64,000 nucleotides of DNA from Hyphomicrobiales bacterium (GCA_900472485.1 UCII01000034.1:158402-222401); one strand, 5' to 3'. Positions 16,995 to 28,436 are shown, counted from the stretch's first letter. The notes: generated by a model from the sequence alone, not told the origin. Translations and numbers: made by a program.

Positions 16995-18329
16995 ATGCGC
17001 GCCGTTGTCGTCGTGCCTGTGCTGAAACAGGCACGCTCCGCGCGTTCCGCTCAAGCCGACAGTGCCATCTCCGTTTCACGCCCGCCCGAAAGCCGGTTGG
17101 AAGAGGCCAAGGGTCTCGCGCTGGCCATCGATCTCGATGTCGTCAACGGCTCCATCGTGCCGATCAACGACCCGCGGCCGGCAACTCTGCTCGGCACCGG
17201 CAAGATCGAAGAAATCCTTGCGCTTCTCGATGAGTTCAACGCCGGGCTCGTCATCGTCGATCATCCCCTGACGCCCGTTCAGCAGCGTAACCTTGAGAAG
17301 GCATGGAACGCCAAGGTCATCGACCGTACCGGCCTTATCCTCGAAATCTTCGGCCGCCGCGCTTCCACCAAGGAAGGCACGCTGCAGGTCGAGCTGGCGC
17401 ATCTGAACTATCAGAAGGGCCGGTTGGTTCGAAGCTGGACCCACCTTGAACGCCAGCGCGGCGGCGCCGGCTTCATGGGCGGCCCGGGTGAAACCCAGAT
17501 CGAAGCCGACCGTCGCATGCTGCAGGAGCGGATCATCCGGCTGGAGCGTGAGCTGGAACAGGTCGTTCGCACCCGGCAGCTTCATCGCGCCAAGCGAAAG
17601 AAGGTGCCGCATCCGATCGTGGCTCTCGTTGGCTACACCAATGCCGGTAAATCGACGCTGTTCAACCGCATCACCGGCGCCGGCGTTCTGGCGGAAGACA
17701 TGCTCTTTGCGACGCTCGATCCGACGTTGCGTCGCATGAAGCTGCCGCATGGCCGCACTGTTATCCTCTCAGATACCGTCGGTTTCATTTCTGACCTTCC
17801 GACTCACCTGGTGGCCGCCTTCCGCGCGACGCTGGAAGAGGTGCTGGAAGCCGACCTGATCCTGCATGTCCGCGATCTCTCCGATGACGACAATCAGGCC
17901 CAGAGCGCTGACGTCATGCGCATTCTCGGCGATCTCGGCATCGGCGAAGCTGAAGGCGCCAAGCGCATCCTCGAGGTCTGGAACAAGATCGACCGCCTGG
18001 AGCCGGAAGCGCATGACGCCATCGTCCAGAAGGCTTCGACAACAGAAAACGTCATTGCCGTCTCGGCGATATCAGGCGAGGGCGTCGATCGTTTGATGGA
18101 CGAAATCAGCCGACGTCTTTCCGGCGTGTTGACGGAAACGACGATTACACTGCCGGTGGAAAAGCTGGCACTGCTGCCCTGGCTTTACAATCATGCTGTC
18201 GTCGACAACCGCGAGGATAATGAGGACGGGACGGTGACGCTCGATGTTCGCCTGACCGAGACCGAGGCGGCTGAATTGGAGCGGCGCATGGGCAACGGCC
18301 CGAAGCCGCAACGCGAAGACTGGGAATAG
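16995..18329 (+). CDS. hflX: GTPase HflX
   Basis: A 444-residue ribosome-associated GTPase that splits stalled ribosomes. The N-terminal HflX domain includes GKIEEILALLDEFN and the Gly-rich RGGAGFMGGPGETQIEADRR linker. The G domain has G1 GYTNAGKST (about 213-221), G3 DTVGFI and G4 NKID. The first ATG of the frame is at 16995, but the frame is open all the way from the hfq stop, with an ATC at 16932 that could give a longer N-terminus if a rare start were used. Probably co-transcribed with hfq. Confidence 0.93.
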   Translation: MRAVVVVPVLKQARSARSAQADSAISVSRPPESRLEEAKGLALAIDLDVVNGSIVPINDPRPATLLGTGKIEEILALLDEFNAGLVIVDHPLTPVQQRNLEKAWNAKVIDRTGLILEIFGRRASTKEGTLQVELAHLNYQKGRLVRSWTHLERQRGGAGFMGGPGETQIEADRRMLQERIIRLERELEQVVRTRQLHRAKRKKVPHPIVALVGYTNAGKSTLFNRITGAGVLAEDMLFATLDPTLRRMKLPHGRTVILSDTVGFISDLPTHLVAAFRATLEEVLEADLILHVRDLSDDDNQAQSADVMRILGDLGIGEAEGAKRILEVWNKIDRLEPEAHDAIVQKASTTENVIAVSAISGEGVDRLMDEISRRLSGVLTETTITLPVEKLALLPWLYNHAVVDNREDNEDGTVTLDVRLTETEAAELERRMGNGPKPQREDWE

Positions 18330-18336
18330 GTGGGCT

Positions 18337-19185
18337 TTACGCCGACTTGACGCCTGCCAGCTGCCGCTCGATGGCTTTTGCTGACTGCCAGATTTCTTCC
18401 ATCCGCTCCAGCGAGGCGCCCTCCAGCGTCTCGCCTTCAGCTTCCAGCGTCGTTTCGATGTGATGGAAGCGGCGGCGGAACTTGGTGTTCGTGCCGCGCA
18501 GGGCTTGCTCCGGATTCGTGTTCACATGCCGGCCGATATTGACGACGGCGAAGATCAGATCGCCGAGTTCGTCGCTGACCTTGGCCTTGTCGCCGCTTGC
18601 AAGCGCTGCCCGCAATTCGCCGATCTCCTCCTCGATCTTGTCGAGGATCGGCTCCGGCGCCGACCAATCGAAGCCGACCTTGGCGGCGCGCTCCTGCAGT
18701 TTCAAGGCTTCGGTCAGAGCAGGGAAAGTCCGCTGCACCGAACCCAGGAAACCGGCCTTGAAATCTTCGGTGATGCCGCTCGTGGCGCGGCGTTCGGCGC
18801 GTTCCCGCTTCTCCTCGGCCTTGATCCGGTCCCATTGCAGCGTCACCGCGTCTTCGGTCTTGGCATCGGAGACGGCAAAGACATGCGGATGGCGGCGGAT
18901 CATCTTGCGGGTGATGGCGTGCACGACATCACCGAAGGAAAATGCGCCGGCCTCCTCGGCGATCCGCGCATGGAAGACGACCTGCAGCAGGAGATCGCCG
19001 AGCTCGTCGCAGAGATCGTCGTTATCCTTGCGCTCTATCGCGTCGGCCACTTCATAGGCCTCCTCGATCGTATAGGGCTTGATGGTTTCAAAGGTCTGGA
19101 CGATGTCCCAAGGGCAGCCGCTCTCCGGGTTTCGCAGCGCCGCCATGATATCGATCAGGCCGGAAATGTCTCGCGATGCTTCCAT
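18337..19185 (-). CDS. mazG: Nucleoside triphosphate pyrophosphohydrolase MazG
   Basis: A 282-residue all-alpha pyrophosphohydrolase with two MazG domains. The N-terminal domain contains CPWDIVQTFETIKPYTIEEAYE followed by the metal-binding EXXE-12-28-EXXD pattern (EEAYE and DELGD). The second domain has EEIGELRAAL and DELGDLIF. It hydrolyses NTPs or dNTPs to the monophosphates and cleans the nucleotide pool. It converges on hflX with only 7 bases between the stops and no clear terminator. Confidence 0.94.
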   Translation of the reverse strand: MEASRDISGLIDIMAALRNPESGCPWDIVQTFETIKPYTIEEAYEVADAIERKDNDDLCDELGDLLLQVVFHARIAEEAGAFSFGDVVHAITRKMIRRHPHVFAVSDAKTEDAVTLQWDRIKAEEKRERAERRATSGITEDFKAGFLGSVQRTFPALTEALKLQERAAKVGFDWSAPEPILDKIEEEIGELRAALASGDKAKVSDELGDLIFAVVNIGRHVNTNPEQALRGTNTKFRRRFHHIETTLEAEGETLEGASLERMEEIWQSAKAIERQLAGVKSA

Positions 19186-19207
19186 CGTTGCCTCAAATTT
19201 TGTTCTG

Positions 19208-19795
19208 TCAGTTCAAAGGAATGTCGTTGCTGCTCTTCGACGCCTGGTAGTTTTCGGAGAGATCGGCATAGGCCTGCTTGATGCGCGCTGTCTGTTCCTT
19301 CAGCTCGCCTTTGCGTAGGTCCGCTTCCATCTCTACCAGGTCGGAAATGGCAAAGCTGTTCCAGAATGCGTTTCGACGGCGATAGCCACCCGGCTCCAGG
19401 CCGAAGACTTCTTTCAGGATCTTGAGATCATGCGGGATCGCAAAGGCATCCCGGGAATCTTCATGGCTGAAGAAATAGTAGAAATTGTCGAAACCGGCCC
19501 AGGTGATCGCCGACATGCACATGGTGCAGGGCTCATGAGTCGACAGAAAGATCAAGTCCTTGGTCGCGGGCTTCTCGCCGAGTTCGTAGAAGCGCTTCAG
19601 GGTGTGAACCTCGCCATGCCAGAGCGGGTTTTTCAGTTCATTGTTAGTTTCCGCGACGACGAGCGAGAGATCGGACTTGCGCAAGATGGCCGCGCCGAAA
19701 ACCTTGTTACCGGCAGCGACGCCCTTGCGGGTCAGGGGCAGGATGTCATGCTCGACGACGTTGAGGAGGCGTGCAGCGATGCTATTGTCAGACAA
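19208..19795 (-). CDS. Cytidine/deoxycytidylate deaminase-family zinc protein
   Basis: A 195-residue deaminase. Zinc and catalytic residues are visible as HGEVH (H and catalytic E) and PCTMC (two Cys). I chose a TTG start at 19795 because GGAG lies 8 bases upstream and the encoded start SDNSIAARLL begins the conserved part; the open frame continues upstream to 19918 without support. The substrate may be a nucleoside or base; guanine-deaminase-like or related compounds are possible. It lies 22 bases from mazG in the same orientation, which suggests a shared role in nucleotide clean-up. Confidence 0.78.
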   Translation of the reverse strand: MSDNSIAARLLNVVEHDILPLTRKGVAAGNKVFGAAILRKSDLSLVVAETNNELKNPLWHGEVHTLKRFYELGEKPATKDLIFLSTHEPCTMCMSAITWAGFDNFYYFFSHEDSRDAFAIPHDLKILKEVFGLEPGGYRRRNAFWNSFAISDLVEMEADLRKGELKEQTARIKQAYADLSENYQASKSSNDIPLN

Positions 19796-20090
19796 GGGTT
19801 TTCTCCAACGATTTTCGCTGCAGTCTATCGGGGTTGCAAATGTCGCGGTATGCGTAAATAACTTAAAGACTGTGTTTGCCACAAGCAATAAAGCAGCTCG
19901 GCAACGGGGCCGAGTCACAAAAATCTATAGATTTTATAGGCTTATTGCGATCTGCTCGCCTGGTGAGTTTTGCTCAAATCCTTGACATGTCGAGCAAAAG
20001 AATACGCGCATGCATGGGCATTAGAATTTCTGTTTCTTCAATCTCTTGGCCGCAGGGGCGATATTCGCCAAATCTCGAAGTGGAATAGTG

Positions 20091-21527
<1,437 letters not shown>

Positions 21528-21530
21528 TTG

Positions 21531-21845
21531 ATGGTCGACAAAGTTCTGACCGCAAACCGGCTCACCGATGGCGTCGCCGTCTGGCTGAACGCAAATGGTG
21601 AGTGGGTGACATCGCTGCAGGAAGCGCTGGTCGCTCGACATGCCGAAGCGGAAGCCGCCCTAGAAGCGATCGGCAAGCAGGCCTATGCTGACAACAAAGT
21701 CGTCGACGTCAATCTGATCGATGTGCAGGAAACCGGCGGCAAGCTTTGGCCGCTGCGCCTGCGCGAGCGCATCCGCGCCGAAGGCCCCACCATGGAATAC
21801 GCGCCGGGCTATGCCCCGGCCGATCCCGATTTCATTGCAGTCTGA
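21531..21845 (+). CDS. DUF2849 protein of the sulfite reductase operon
   Basis: A 104-residue soluble protein of unknown function, found between cysG and cysI in many alphaproteobacteria. The ATG at 21531 has AAGGA upstream; a TTG immediately before it would add a residue. The sequence (VLTANRLTDGVAVWLN at the start and PLRLRERIRAEGPT later) suggests a small all-beta/alpha fold but shows no catalytic motif. It lies 3 bases after cysG and 17 before cysI, so a role in sulfite reduction is inferred from context alone. Confidence 0.82.
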   Translation: MVDKVLTANRLTDGVAVWLNANGEWVTSLQEALVARHAEAEAALEAIGKQAYADNKVVDVNLIDVQETGGKLWPLRLRERIRAEGPTMEYAPGYAPADPDFIAV

Positions 21846-21862
21846 GAAGTCCCGAGGAAGTC

Positions 21863-23542
<1,680 letters not shown>

Positions 23543-23553
23543 GGAGATTGATT

Positions 23554-24066
23554 ATGACCAAGATCTGGCGGGAAACCGGCTTCGTGGAAAACGATCCGTG
23601 GGTCATCGAGACCGACGAGATTAAGGCGACCGAGCCGCAGAAGCCTCTGCTCGGCCTCGATGCGTTGATCGCAAAGGCGGAAGAGAGCAATGAGGCCGGC
23701 CTTGGCGTCGTCATCAAGCCAGCCGATGACGTGACCCGGCTGCAGCCTTATCTCGACCGTCTCGATATCGTCGCGGTCGCCTTTCCGGCATTCAGCGATG
23801 GCCGTGCCTTCAGCCATGCGTCGCTGCTGCGCCAACGCCTCGGCTATGCCAATGAGCTGCGTGCTGTCGGCGACGTGCTGATCGACCAGATTCCGTTGAT
23901 GCTGCGCGTCGGTATCGATAGTTTCGCCGTCACCAACGCAACAGCGCTGAAGCGCCTGTCGGAAAATCGCCTTCCGGGCATTCCGCACTATTATCAGCCG
24001 ACCGCTCGGCGTGCCGAAGGCGGACAGGCCTATAGCTGGCGGCGATTGCCGGCAAAGTCGGCCTGA
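23554..24066 (+). CDS. DUF934 protein of the sulfate-assimilation operon
   Basis: A 170-residue protein of the DUF934 family, which accompanies sulfite or APS/PAPS reductase genes and is often called an oxidoreductase accessory protein. The start ATG has AAGGAG upstream and lies 11 bases after cysI. The middle segment with FSDGRAFSHASLLRQRLGY is the family signature. No cofactor motif is visible. In many genomes a cysH gene adjoins it, but none follows here. Confidence 0.85.
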   Translation: MTKIWRETGFVENDPWVIETDEIKATEPQKPLLGLDALIAKAEESNEAGLGVVIKPADDVTRLQPYLDRLDIVAVAFPAFSDGRAFSHASLLRQRLGYANELRAVGDVLIDQIPLMLRVGIDSFAVTNATALKRLSENRLPGIPHYYQPTARRAEGGQAYSWRRLPAKSA

Positions 24067-24086
24067 TGTGGAAAGGCTCGCTGTTG

Positions 24087-24113
24087 CGGCAATTTGACAG
24101 TGTCGAATTGCCG
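24087..24113. terminator. Near-perfect 27-bp palindrome after the cys operon
   Basis: CGGCAATTTGACA (24087-24099) and TGTCGAATTGCCG (24101-24113) are reverse complements except for one G-T pair, around a single central G. It begins 20 bases after the DUF934 stop. It may be a terminator hairpin, although no T run follows, or an operator for the downstream fpr. Confidence 0.45.
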
Positions 24114-24312
24114 TATTCAAGCCTTTTGAACAATGTAATGTCGGCAATCTAGAAACTTGACTGAAAAATGCATATTTCAGTCCTATGCAGTCGGTTGGAA
24201 TGGAATGCCTTTCAAAACCGGCTATATTGTTATATCAGCGTCGCGAAATGAGCCTGCCAGGGAATACGTGCCCAGGAAAAACGCGTAAGACTAATACGGG
24301 ATTCGAGACAGA

Positions 24313-25125
24313 ATGAACGCCCCCGCAAAGACAGATGAATTTGCCTCAGCAGTACCCGCCGGCGTTTTCGCCGAGAAAGTGCTGAGCGTCACACATTATA
24401 CCGACCGGCTCTTTCGCTTCACCATGACCCGGCCGCAGGGCTTCCGTTTCCGCTCGGGCGAGTTCGCCATGATTGGCCTCATGGTCGATGGCAAACCGCT
24501 TTATCGCGCCTATTCGATCGCAAGCCCCGCCTGGGCCGATGAACTCGAGTTCTTTTCCATCAAGGTGCCGGACGGTCCGCTGACCTCGCACCTGCAAAAT
24601 ATCAAGCCCGGCGACGAAGTGCTGATGCGCAAGAAGCCGACCGGCACGCTGGTTCTAGACGCGCTGACCCCCGGCCGTCGGCTCTATATGTTCTCGACCG
24701 GTACCGGGGTTGCGCCGTTTGCGAGTCTCATCCGCGATCCCGAAACCTATGAAAAGTTCGAGGAAGTGATCCTCACCCATACGACGCGCGATGTTGCCGA
24801 GCTAAAATACGGTTTCGATCTCGTCGAGGAAATCCGCAATGACGAGATCCTCAGCGAAGTCGTCGGCGACAAGCTGCGCCACTACGCGACCGTCACCCGC
24901 GAAGAATTCCCCTTCAAGGGCCGCATCACCGATCTCATCGAAAACGGCAAGCTTTTCAGCGACCTCGGCGTGCCGCCGCTGGATCCCGCGATCGATCGCG
25001 GCATGATCTGCGGCTCCTCCGCCATGCTGAAGGACACCAAGAGCCTGCTCGAAAAGGCCGGCCTGAACGAGGGTGCCAACAACAAGCCGGCCGAGTTCGT
25101 CATCGAACGCGCTTTCGTCGGTTAA
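24313..25125 (+). CDS. fpr: Ferredoxin-NADP+ reductase
   Basis: A 270-residue FAD enzyme of the bacterial FPR type. RAYSIASP binds FAD, and the NADP-binding part has STGTGVAPFASLIRDP and later MICGSSAML. The C-terminal IERAFVG is the usual end of this class. It passes electrons between NADPH and ferredoxin or flavodoxin and is often part of oxidative stress defence. It is monocistronic, with a 246-base upstream gap and a strong terminator after it. It could feed the siroheme sulfite reductase upstream; that is inference. Confidence 0.94.
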   Translation: MNAPAKTDEFASAVPAGVFAEKVLSVTHYTDRLFRFTMTRPQGFRFRSGEFAMIGLMVDGKPLYRAYSIASPAWADELEFFSIKVPDGPLTSHLQNIKPGDEVLMRKKPTGTLVLDALTPGRRLYMFSTGTGVAPFASLIRDPETYEKFEEVILTHTTRDVAELKYGFDLVEEIRNDEILSEVVGDKLRHYATVTREEFPFKGRITDLIENGKLFSDLGVPPLDPAIDRGMICGSSAMLKDTKSLLEKAGLNEGANNKPAEFVIERAFVG

Positions 25126-25148
25126 GCGAATTATTCCAATGCTAAATG

Positions 25149-25180
25149 AAAGGCGGTTTCCGCAACGAAGCCGCCTTTTT
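25149..25180. terminator. Bidirectional terminator between fpr and a GntR gene
   Basis: AAAGGCGGTTTC (25149-25160) pairs with GAAGCCGCCTTT (25167-25178) with one G-T pair and a 6-base loop, and the T run continues past the stem. It overlaps the end of the convergent GntR gene and can serve both strands. Confidence 0.9.
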
Positions 25181-25782
25181 CATGCATTGTTGAGATAATC
25201 GATGAGTGCGGCCATGGCGATGCGTGCCTTGTCGGCATCGCCGCCGCGGATGGCGTCTATCGCCTGAATATGCATGGCAATCGCGCCGTCCATGCGGTCA
25301 TGCGTTCCAGTCGAATACCACAGCCGGCGCGCATGTGTTTGAACCGGAGCGAGCGCCGCTGTGATGAAATTGTTGGGGCAGGCGGTTTCCAATACCTCGT
25401 CGAAGGCCTTGTCGGCGGCGAAAAAACCGGGCAGGTCGCCGGTACCGGCGCATTCCGCCATCCGTCGGGCGCATTCCCGCAATCGCTCCCTCTGCTGCGG
25501 ATCGGCACAGGTAGCGGCAATCGGTTCCAGTTCGCGCCGCACCTGCATGACATATCGGTGATCTTCCGGACGAATTTCCGCGATTTGCAGGCCGACGCGC
25601 GGGCGCACATGGATCAATCCCTGCCAGGCCAGCTTCTGAATGGCCTCGCGCACCGGCGTTCGTCCGTGTCCCGCCATCTCGATCAGCTGCTTTTCGGTCA
25701 CAAGGCCGCCCGGTTTCAGCTCGAGCGACACAATCGCATATTCCAGCGCGAGATAGGCAAGATGGCTGAGCGAATTCTGCAT
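25180..25782 (-). CDS. GntR-family transcriptional regulator (FCD domain)
   Basis: A 200-residue regulator. The N-terminal winged helix (about 5-70) has LVTEKQLIEMAGHGRTPVREAIQKL with the PVREA recognition turn. The C-terminal all-alpha FCD domain (about 80-200) would bind a small organic acid and often a metal. No metabolic gene adjoins it in its own orientation, so its target is not apparent. It is unrelated in detail to the GntR protein at 44897. Confidence 0.87.
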   Translation of the reverse strand: MQNSLSHLAYLALEYAIVSLELKPGGLVTEKQLIEMAGHGRTPVREAIQKLAWQGLIHVRPRVGLQIAEIRPEDHRYVMQVRRELEPIAATCADPQQRERLRECARRMAECAGTGDLPGFFAADKAFDEVLETACPNNFITAALAPVQTHARRLWYSTGTHDRMDGAIAMHIQAIDAIRGGDADKARIAMAALIDYLNNA

Positions 25783-25966
25783 CCGAAATCATGTCCGGCG
25801 TATGCGTGAGGGCACACAGTGTCATCTGGCATTATCGAAGGCAACGGTCGTGATACGTCAACAAGGCCGGCTTGGCGGCCCGTTCAAATCGCCTTACCGG
25901 AAATCGTCGTCCCTCAGGGCCGACGATTTCGGGATATTTCGCAAGTGGAGCAAAGGAGCCGCGTCG

Positions 25967-26173
25967 TTATTGGCCGATTGCGGTGGCAAGGGTAGGCGGT
26001 CTTCGTTTGGCAGCCATGAGCAAGTCCAGCTCGGTGGACGACGGGCCGAATTTGTAGAAGAGGCGTTTTGCCTCCGCATCGTCGAGACGGTATTTCCGTG
26101 TAAACTCGGCAATGCTGTATGGGCGGCCGCGGATGACTTTGCGGGTGGTTGTCCGATTGGCGTTTTCCGTCAT
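25967..26173 (-). CDS. Hypothetical 68-residue protein
   Basis: A 68-residue basic protein. The start is well supported: AAGGAGGT lies 8 bases before the ATG at 26173. The frame is open further upstream, but that part has no support. The sequence has RPYSIAEFTRKYRLDDAEAKRLFYKFGPSSTELDLL split across two helix-like segments, which could be a small DNA- or RNA-binding helix-turn-helix. I do not recognise the family. It is flanked by a GntR gene and by the GlsB-type gene, all on the minus strand. Confidence 0.65.
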   Translation of the reverse strand: MTENANRTTTRKVIRGRPYSIAEFTRKYRLDDAEAKRLFYKFGPSSTELDLLMAAKRRPPTLATAIGQ

Positions 26174-26288
26174 GTTTCCAACCTCCTTTCGGTTCCATTT
26201 TGGTAGATAGCGCCGAGGTCGCGCTTGGGAAGGCCTTAAAAGCCGCGGCGTATTTTCGCGGTCTTGTGTCCCACCGGGCGAGCGTAAC

Positions 26289-26326
26289 AAAAAAGGGAAG
26301 GCGGTTTGGCCCGCCTTCCCTTTTTT
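26289..26326. terminator. Strong bidirectional terminator hairpin
   Basis: Bases 26289-26304 and 26311-26326 form a perfect 16-bp stem around the loop TTTGGC. A-run and T-run are included in the arms, so it can end transcription on either strand. On the minus strand it is placed 39 bases after the GlsB-like stop. Confidence 0.92.
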
Positions 26327-26364
26327 CCTCTTCCCGATTTGGGCTTGCGCAGCCCGATGCGCTG

Positions 26365-26622
26365 CTAACGTCTGATCAGCCGACCGACGAAAATCAGAAT
26401 GCAGGCGCCGATGAAACCTGTGATCAGGTAGTTCAGCCATACATGGAACGGCAGGACGATGCCGAGCGTACGGAAAAGCCAGCTGGCGACAAGCGCACCG
26501 ACAATGCCGAGGATGATGTTCATGATTATGCCCGTGTTGCTTTTCATGATCATCTCGGCGAACCAGCCAGCTAGGCCGCCGATGATAATTGCTGCAATCC
26601 AACCGACGTTTGCGTCTTCCAT
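26365..26622 (-). CDS. GlsB/YeaQ/YmgE family membrane protein
   Basis: An 85-residue membrane protein with three Gly-rich helices: IAAIIIGGLAGWFAEMIM, IIMNIILGIVGALVASWLF and a C-terminal LITGFIGACILIFVGRL. It is the canonical family type and resembles the protein at 3082. The ATG at 26622 has AGGAGGT seven bases upstream; an upstream in-frame extension to 26727 is not family-like. The function is unknown; several members are stress-induced. A strong terminator follows. Confidence 0.9.
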   Translation of the reverse strand: MEDANVGWIAAIIIGGLAGWFAEMIMKSNTGIIMNIILGIVGALVASWLFRTLGIVLPFHVWLNYLITGFIGACILIFVGRLIRR

Positions 26623-26928
26623 AAAGAACCTCCTGAGGGCCCGACAGGTTGTTAACAATAGCTGATATACACCAAAAACGATTCGCACCCCAACTGTTGC
26701 GGATGGCGAGTCGATCGATCCGTTCATTGCAACCCTGATTATTAAGGGAAATTGTTACGGTTGTTTGGGTCTTTGAGAACCGTTTGCCTTGTTGGAGCTC
26801 ATCCGCCTATGGCGTCGGATTTCCGATTTTCTTTAATAATAGGCGATTTCTTCAGTTCGATGCCGTCATTTCGCGGTAGCGAGGTGAGGAAAAGCATCTT
26901 TGATCGCTCGCAGCCACAATTTTATGGG
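26623..26928. other. Gene-free stretch upstream of tRNA-Lys
   Basis: No coding sequence is supported here. The minus-strand part next to 26622 must hold the promoter of the GlsB-like gene; a possible -10 (TATATC) is at about 26659-26664. The rest shows no family-like translation in any frame. Confidence 0.5.
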
Positions 26929-26957
26929 TTGACCACAATAGGGCGTCTGCATATGTT
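26929..26957 (+). promoter_or_regulatory. Promoter of tRNA-Lys
   Basis: TTGACC (26929-26934), a 17-base spacer and TATGTT (26952-26957) form a good vegetative promoter. Predicted transcription start is about 26964, giving a leader of about 35 bases before the mature tRNA. Confidence 0.65.
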
Positions 26958-26998
26958 CCGCGCACTTCCAACCGGGGCAGCCTCTGCTTGCGGAGAGG

Positions 26999-27074
26999 GA
27001 GAGCGTAGCTCAGCCGGTAGAGCAACTGACTTTTAATCAGTAGGTCATGGGTTCGAACCCCATCGCTCTCACCA
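26999..27074 (+). tRNA. tRNA-Lys (anticodon TTT)
   Basis: The cloverleaf is complete over 76 bases. The acceptor stem is GAGAGCG with CGCTCTC, the D stem GCTC with GAGC, the anticodon stem ACTGA with TCAGT around CTTTTAA (anticodon TTT), and the T arm ATGGG-TTCGAAC-CCCAT. The CCA end is encoded at 27072-27074. No second copy of the tRNA 3' end was seen nearby, so there is no visible integration repeat. Confidence 0.98.
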
Positions 27075-27278
27075 TCAGCTTCCTCAATTCTGCAGTTTTT
27101 CGGGACTTGGTTCCGCACCATCTGCCGGGTGCGAGAATGAGGTTTGCTTTTTCTCCGGACAATTCGGAATCCGAAAAAACGACCCGGTATTCGCCTGCTG
27201 CAAGGGAGATGCGCGAATCGGGATATTCATTAGGGACCACTGATCGACTAAATGAATGCCCTTCAATACTAAAGGATC

Positions 27279-27458
27279 ATGATGTCTGAACATCTGCGTT
27301 CACTAGAGTCGACAAGGCATTGCGTATCGGATCGAAAGCCTAAAGGTGTCATTATTTACATAATGGTCGCCGTCGTTGCGGTTATTATCGGGTCGACTTC
27401 TGGGCGGCACGAGAGCGCGGTGCAAGCTGTCTCACCCGTTGCAAAGCTGGTTCATTGA
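27279..27458 (+). CDS. Small single-pass membrane protein (58-59 residues)
   Basis: A short open frame, below usual gene-calling cut-offs. It starts at ATG 27279 or 27282, with AAAGGA directly upstream, and ends at TGA 27456. Residues 23-39 (GVIIYIMVAVVAVIIGS) form one clear membrane helix, preceded by a basic segment RKPK and followed by a polar tail; the positive-inside rule suggests the N-terminus is cytosolic. I recognise no family. Support is the ribosome-binding site and the clean helix only. Confidence 0.45.
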   Translation: MMSEHLRSLESTRHCVSDRKPKGVIIYIMVAVVAVIIGSTSGRHESAVQAVSPVAKLVH

Positions 27459-27804
27459 ATGGACTGATCGGCTGAGCCAAGGATCGGTCCAACCGGCATA
27501 AGGCAGCAATCTTCGTTTTCGTGTTTGACGTAGATCAGAAGGCTGGATTACGCGATATCGCCGCCTCTTGTTCGTGATATGGGAACAATAGTCTATGAGC
27601 GATGATCGATCTTTGGGATTGCGCTGCCGGCAGCTTCCGCAATAGGTCATCCCGACGTCGAGGAGGGTTTGAAATCGAGCCCGCCAAACGCCAGTTCATC
27701 AATCAATAACAACGTGCTGCCCCTTGATGGGGTAATGGCTTTGCACGCTTCGACGTCGGCAGATTCAAGGTCTAAATAAATATTTCGAATCTAAGACGGT
27801 TGCG
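27459..27804. other. Gene-free stretch
   Basis: No supported gene. All frames are broken by stops or give sequence without protein character. A match to the FNR box (TTGAC-4-ATCAG) at 27525-27538 has no gene placed to use it. The 3' part may be decayed coding sequence leading into the frame that is open from 27736. Confidence 0.4.
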
Positions 27805-27960
27805 TTGTCGTCGACTGCCCAGCGCGCGCCGAGTTTTGTGGCTTGCGATAACGCACAGGTTGTTGATGACATTTGGTCCAAATTGACTGGTGAAGAATAC
27901 CGATTTGATAGTACCATAACTCCATCAAAGAGATGGTTGGTGAAGACGACGGGCGAATGA
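27805..27960 (+). CDS. Possible small gene or gene remnant ending in a coupled ATGA
   Basis: The frame is open from 27736 to the TGA at 27958. Its translation is protein-like (for example DNAQVVDDIWSKLTGEEYRF and SKRWLVKTTGE). The first usable start is TTG at 27805, giving 51 residues, but there is no good ribosome-binding site, so it may be the 3' remnant of a longer gene. Its stop overlaps the start of the next gene as ATGA, which is typical of translational coupling. Function unknown. Confidence 0.3.
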   Translation: MSSTAQRAPSFVACDNAQVVDDIWSKLTGEEYRFDSTITPSKRWLVKTTGE

Positions 27961-28436
27961 TGGAATTCGTGGCAGAGCTGTCCCTATGGGAAATTTATGC
28001 AATCGTTTGCGGGTTGTTGGGTTCTCTGGGGCTTTTGTTTGGGTTCATAGCAGGCAAGAAGTTTTCGATAGCCTTACGCGTTCTGCCACTGATGGGTATT
28101 GCGATCACGACACCGGCAACGGAGCGAATTGTGATCCCTTACCTTACGGAGCGCTATCCCGTGATCTTTGCCAATAAGGATTTGCCTAGGAAGATCGATC
28201 AGAAAACCACGCTGACGAAGATAGACCTCACCGACCATATCTATAGCTATTTCTATGATCTTGACGACGATGATGACGATTTTGATCCGCCTCTCGTCAA
28301 ATCCGCGCAGCTCACGGACCTCTGCGACTTCCTGCTGCCGAAGTTCAGTTCCGGCGAAGCATCTCTGGCCAATTACATCTATCAGCTGAAGGGCAGGGAC
28401 TATTCCTTTTCGGTCGACAGCACCGACTGCTCCTGA
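27957..28436 (+). CDS. Hypothetical membrane-anchored protein
   Basis: A 159-residue protein from ATG 27957; an in-frame ATG at 27933 would add eight residues. A membrane helix (IYAIVCGLLGSLGLLFGFIAG) lies near the N-terminus, and a weaker hydrophobic stretch follows. The rest is soluble and contains an acidic run (DLDDDDDDFDPP) around residues 105-116. No homologue is recognised. Codon use is less GC-biased than in the flanking core genes, which fits acquired or lineage-specific DNA. Confidence 0.5.
   Translation: MMEFVAELSLWEIYAIVCGLLGSLGLLFGFIAGKKFSIALRVLPLMGIAITTPATERIVIPYLTERYPVIFANKDLPRKIDQKTTLTKIDLTDHIYSYFYDLDDDDDDFDPPLVKSAQLTDLCDFLLPKFSSGEASLANYIYQLKGRDYSFSVDSTDCS

Noticed and set aside
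27525..27538. TTGAC-N4-ATCAG, close to an FNR/FixK box
   Set aside because: Two of ten positions differ and no supported gene starts at a suitable distance on either strand.
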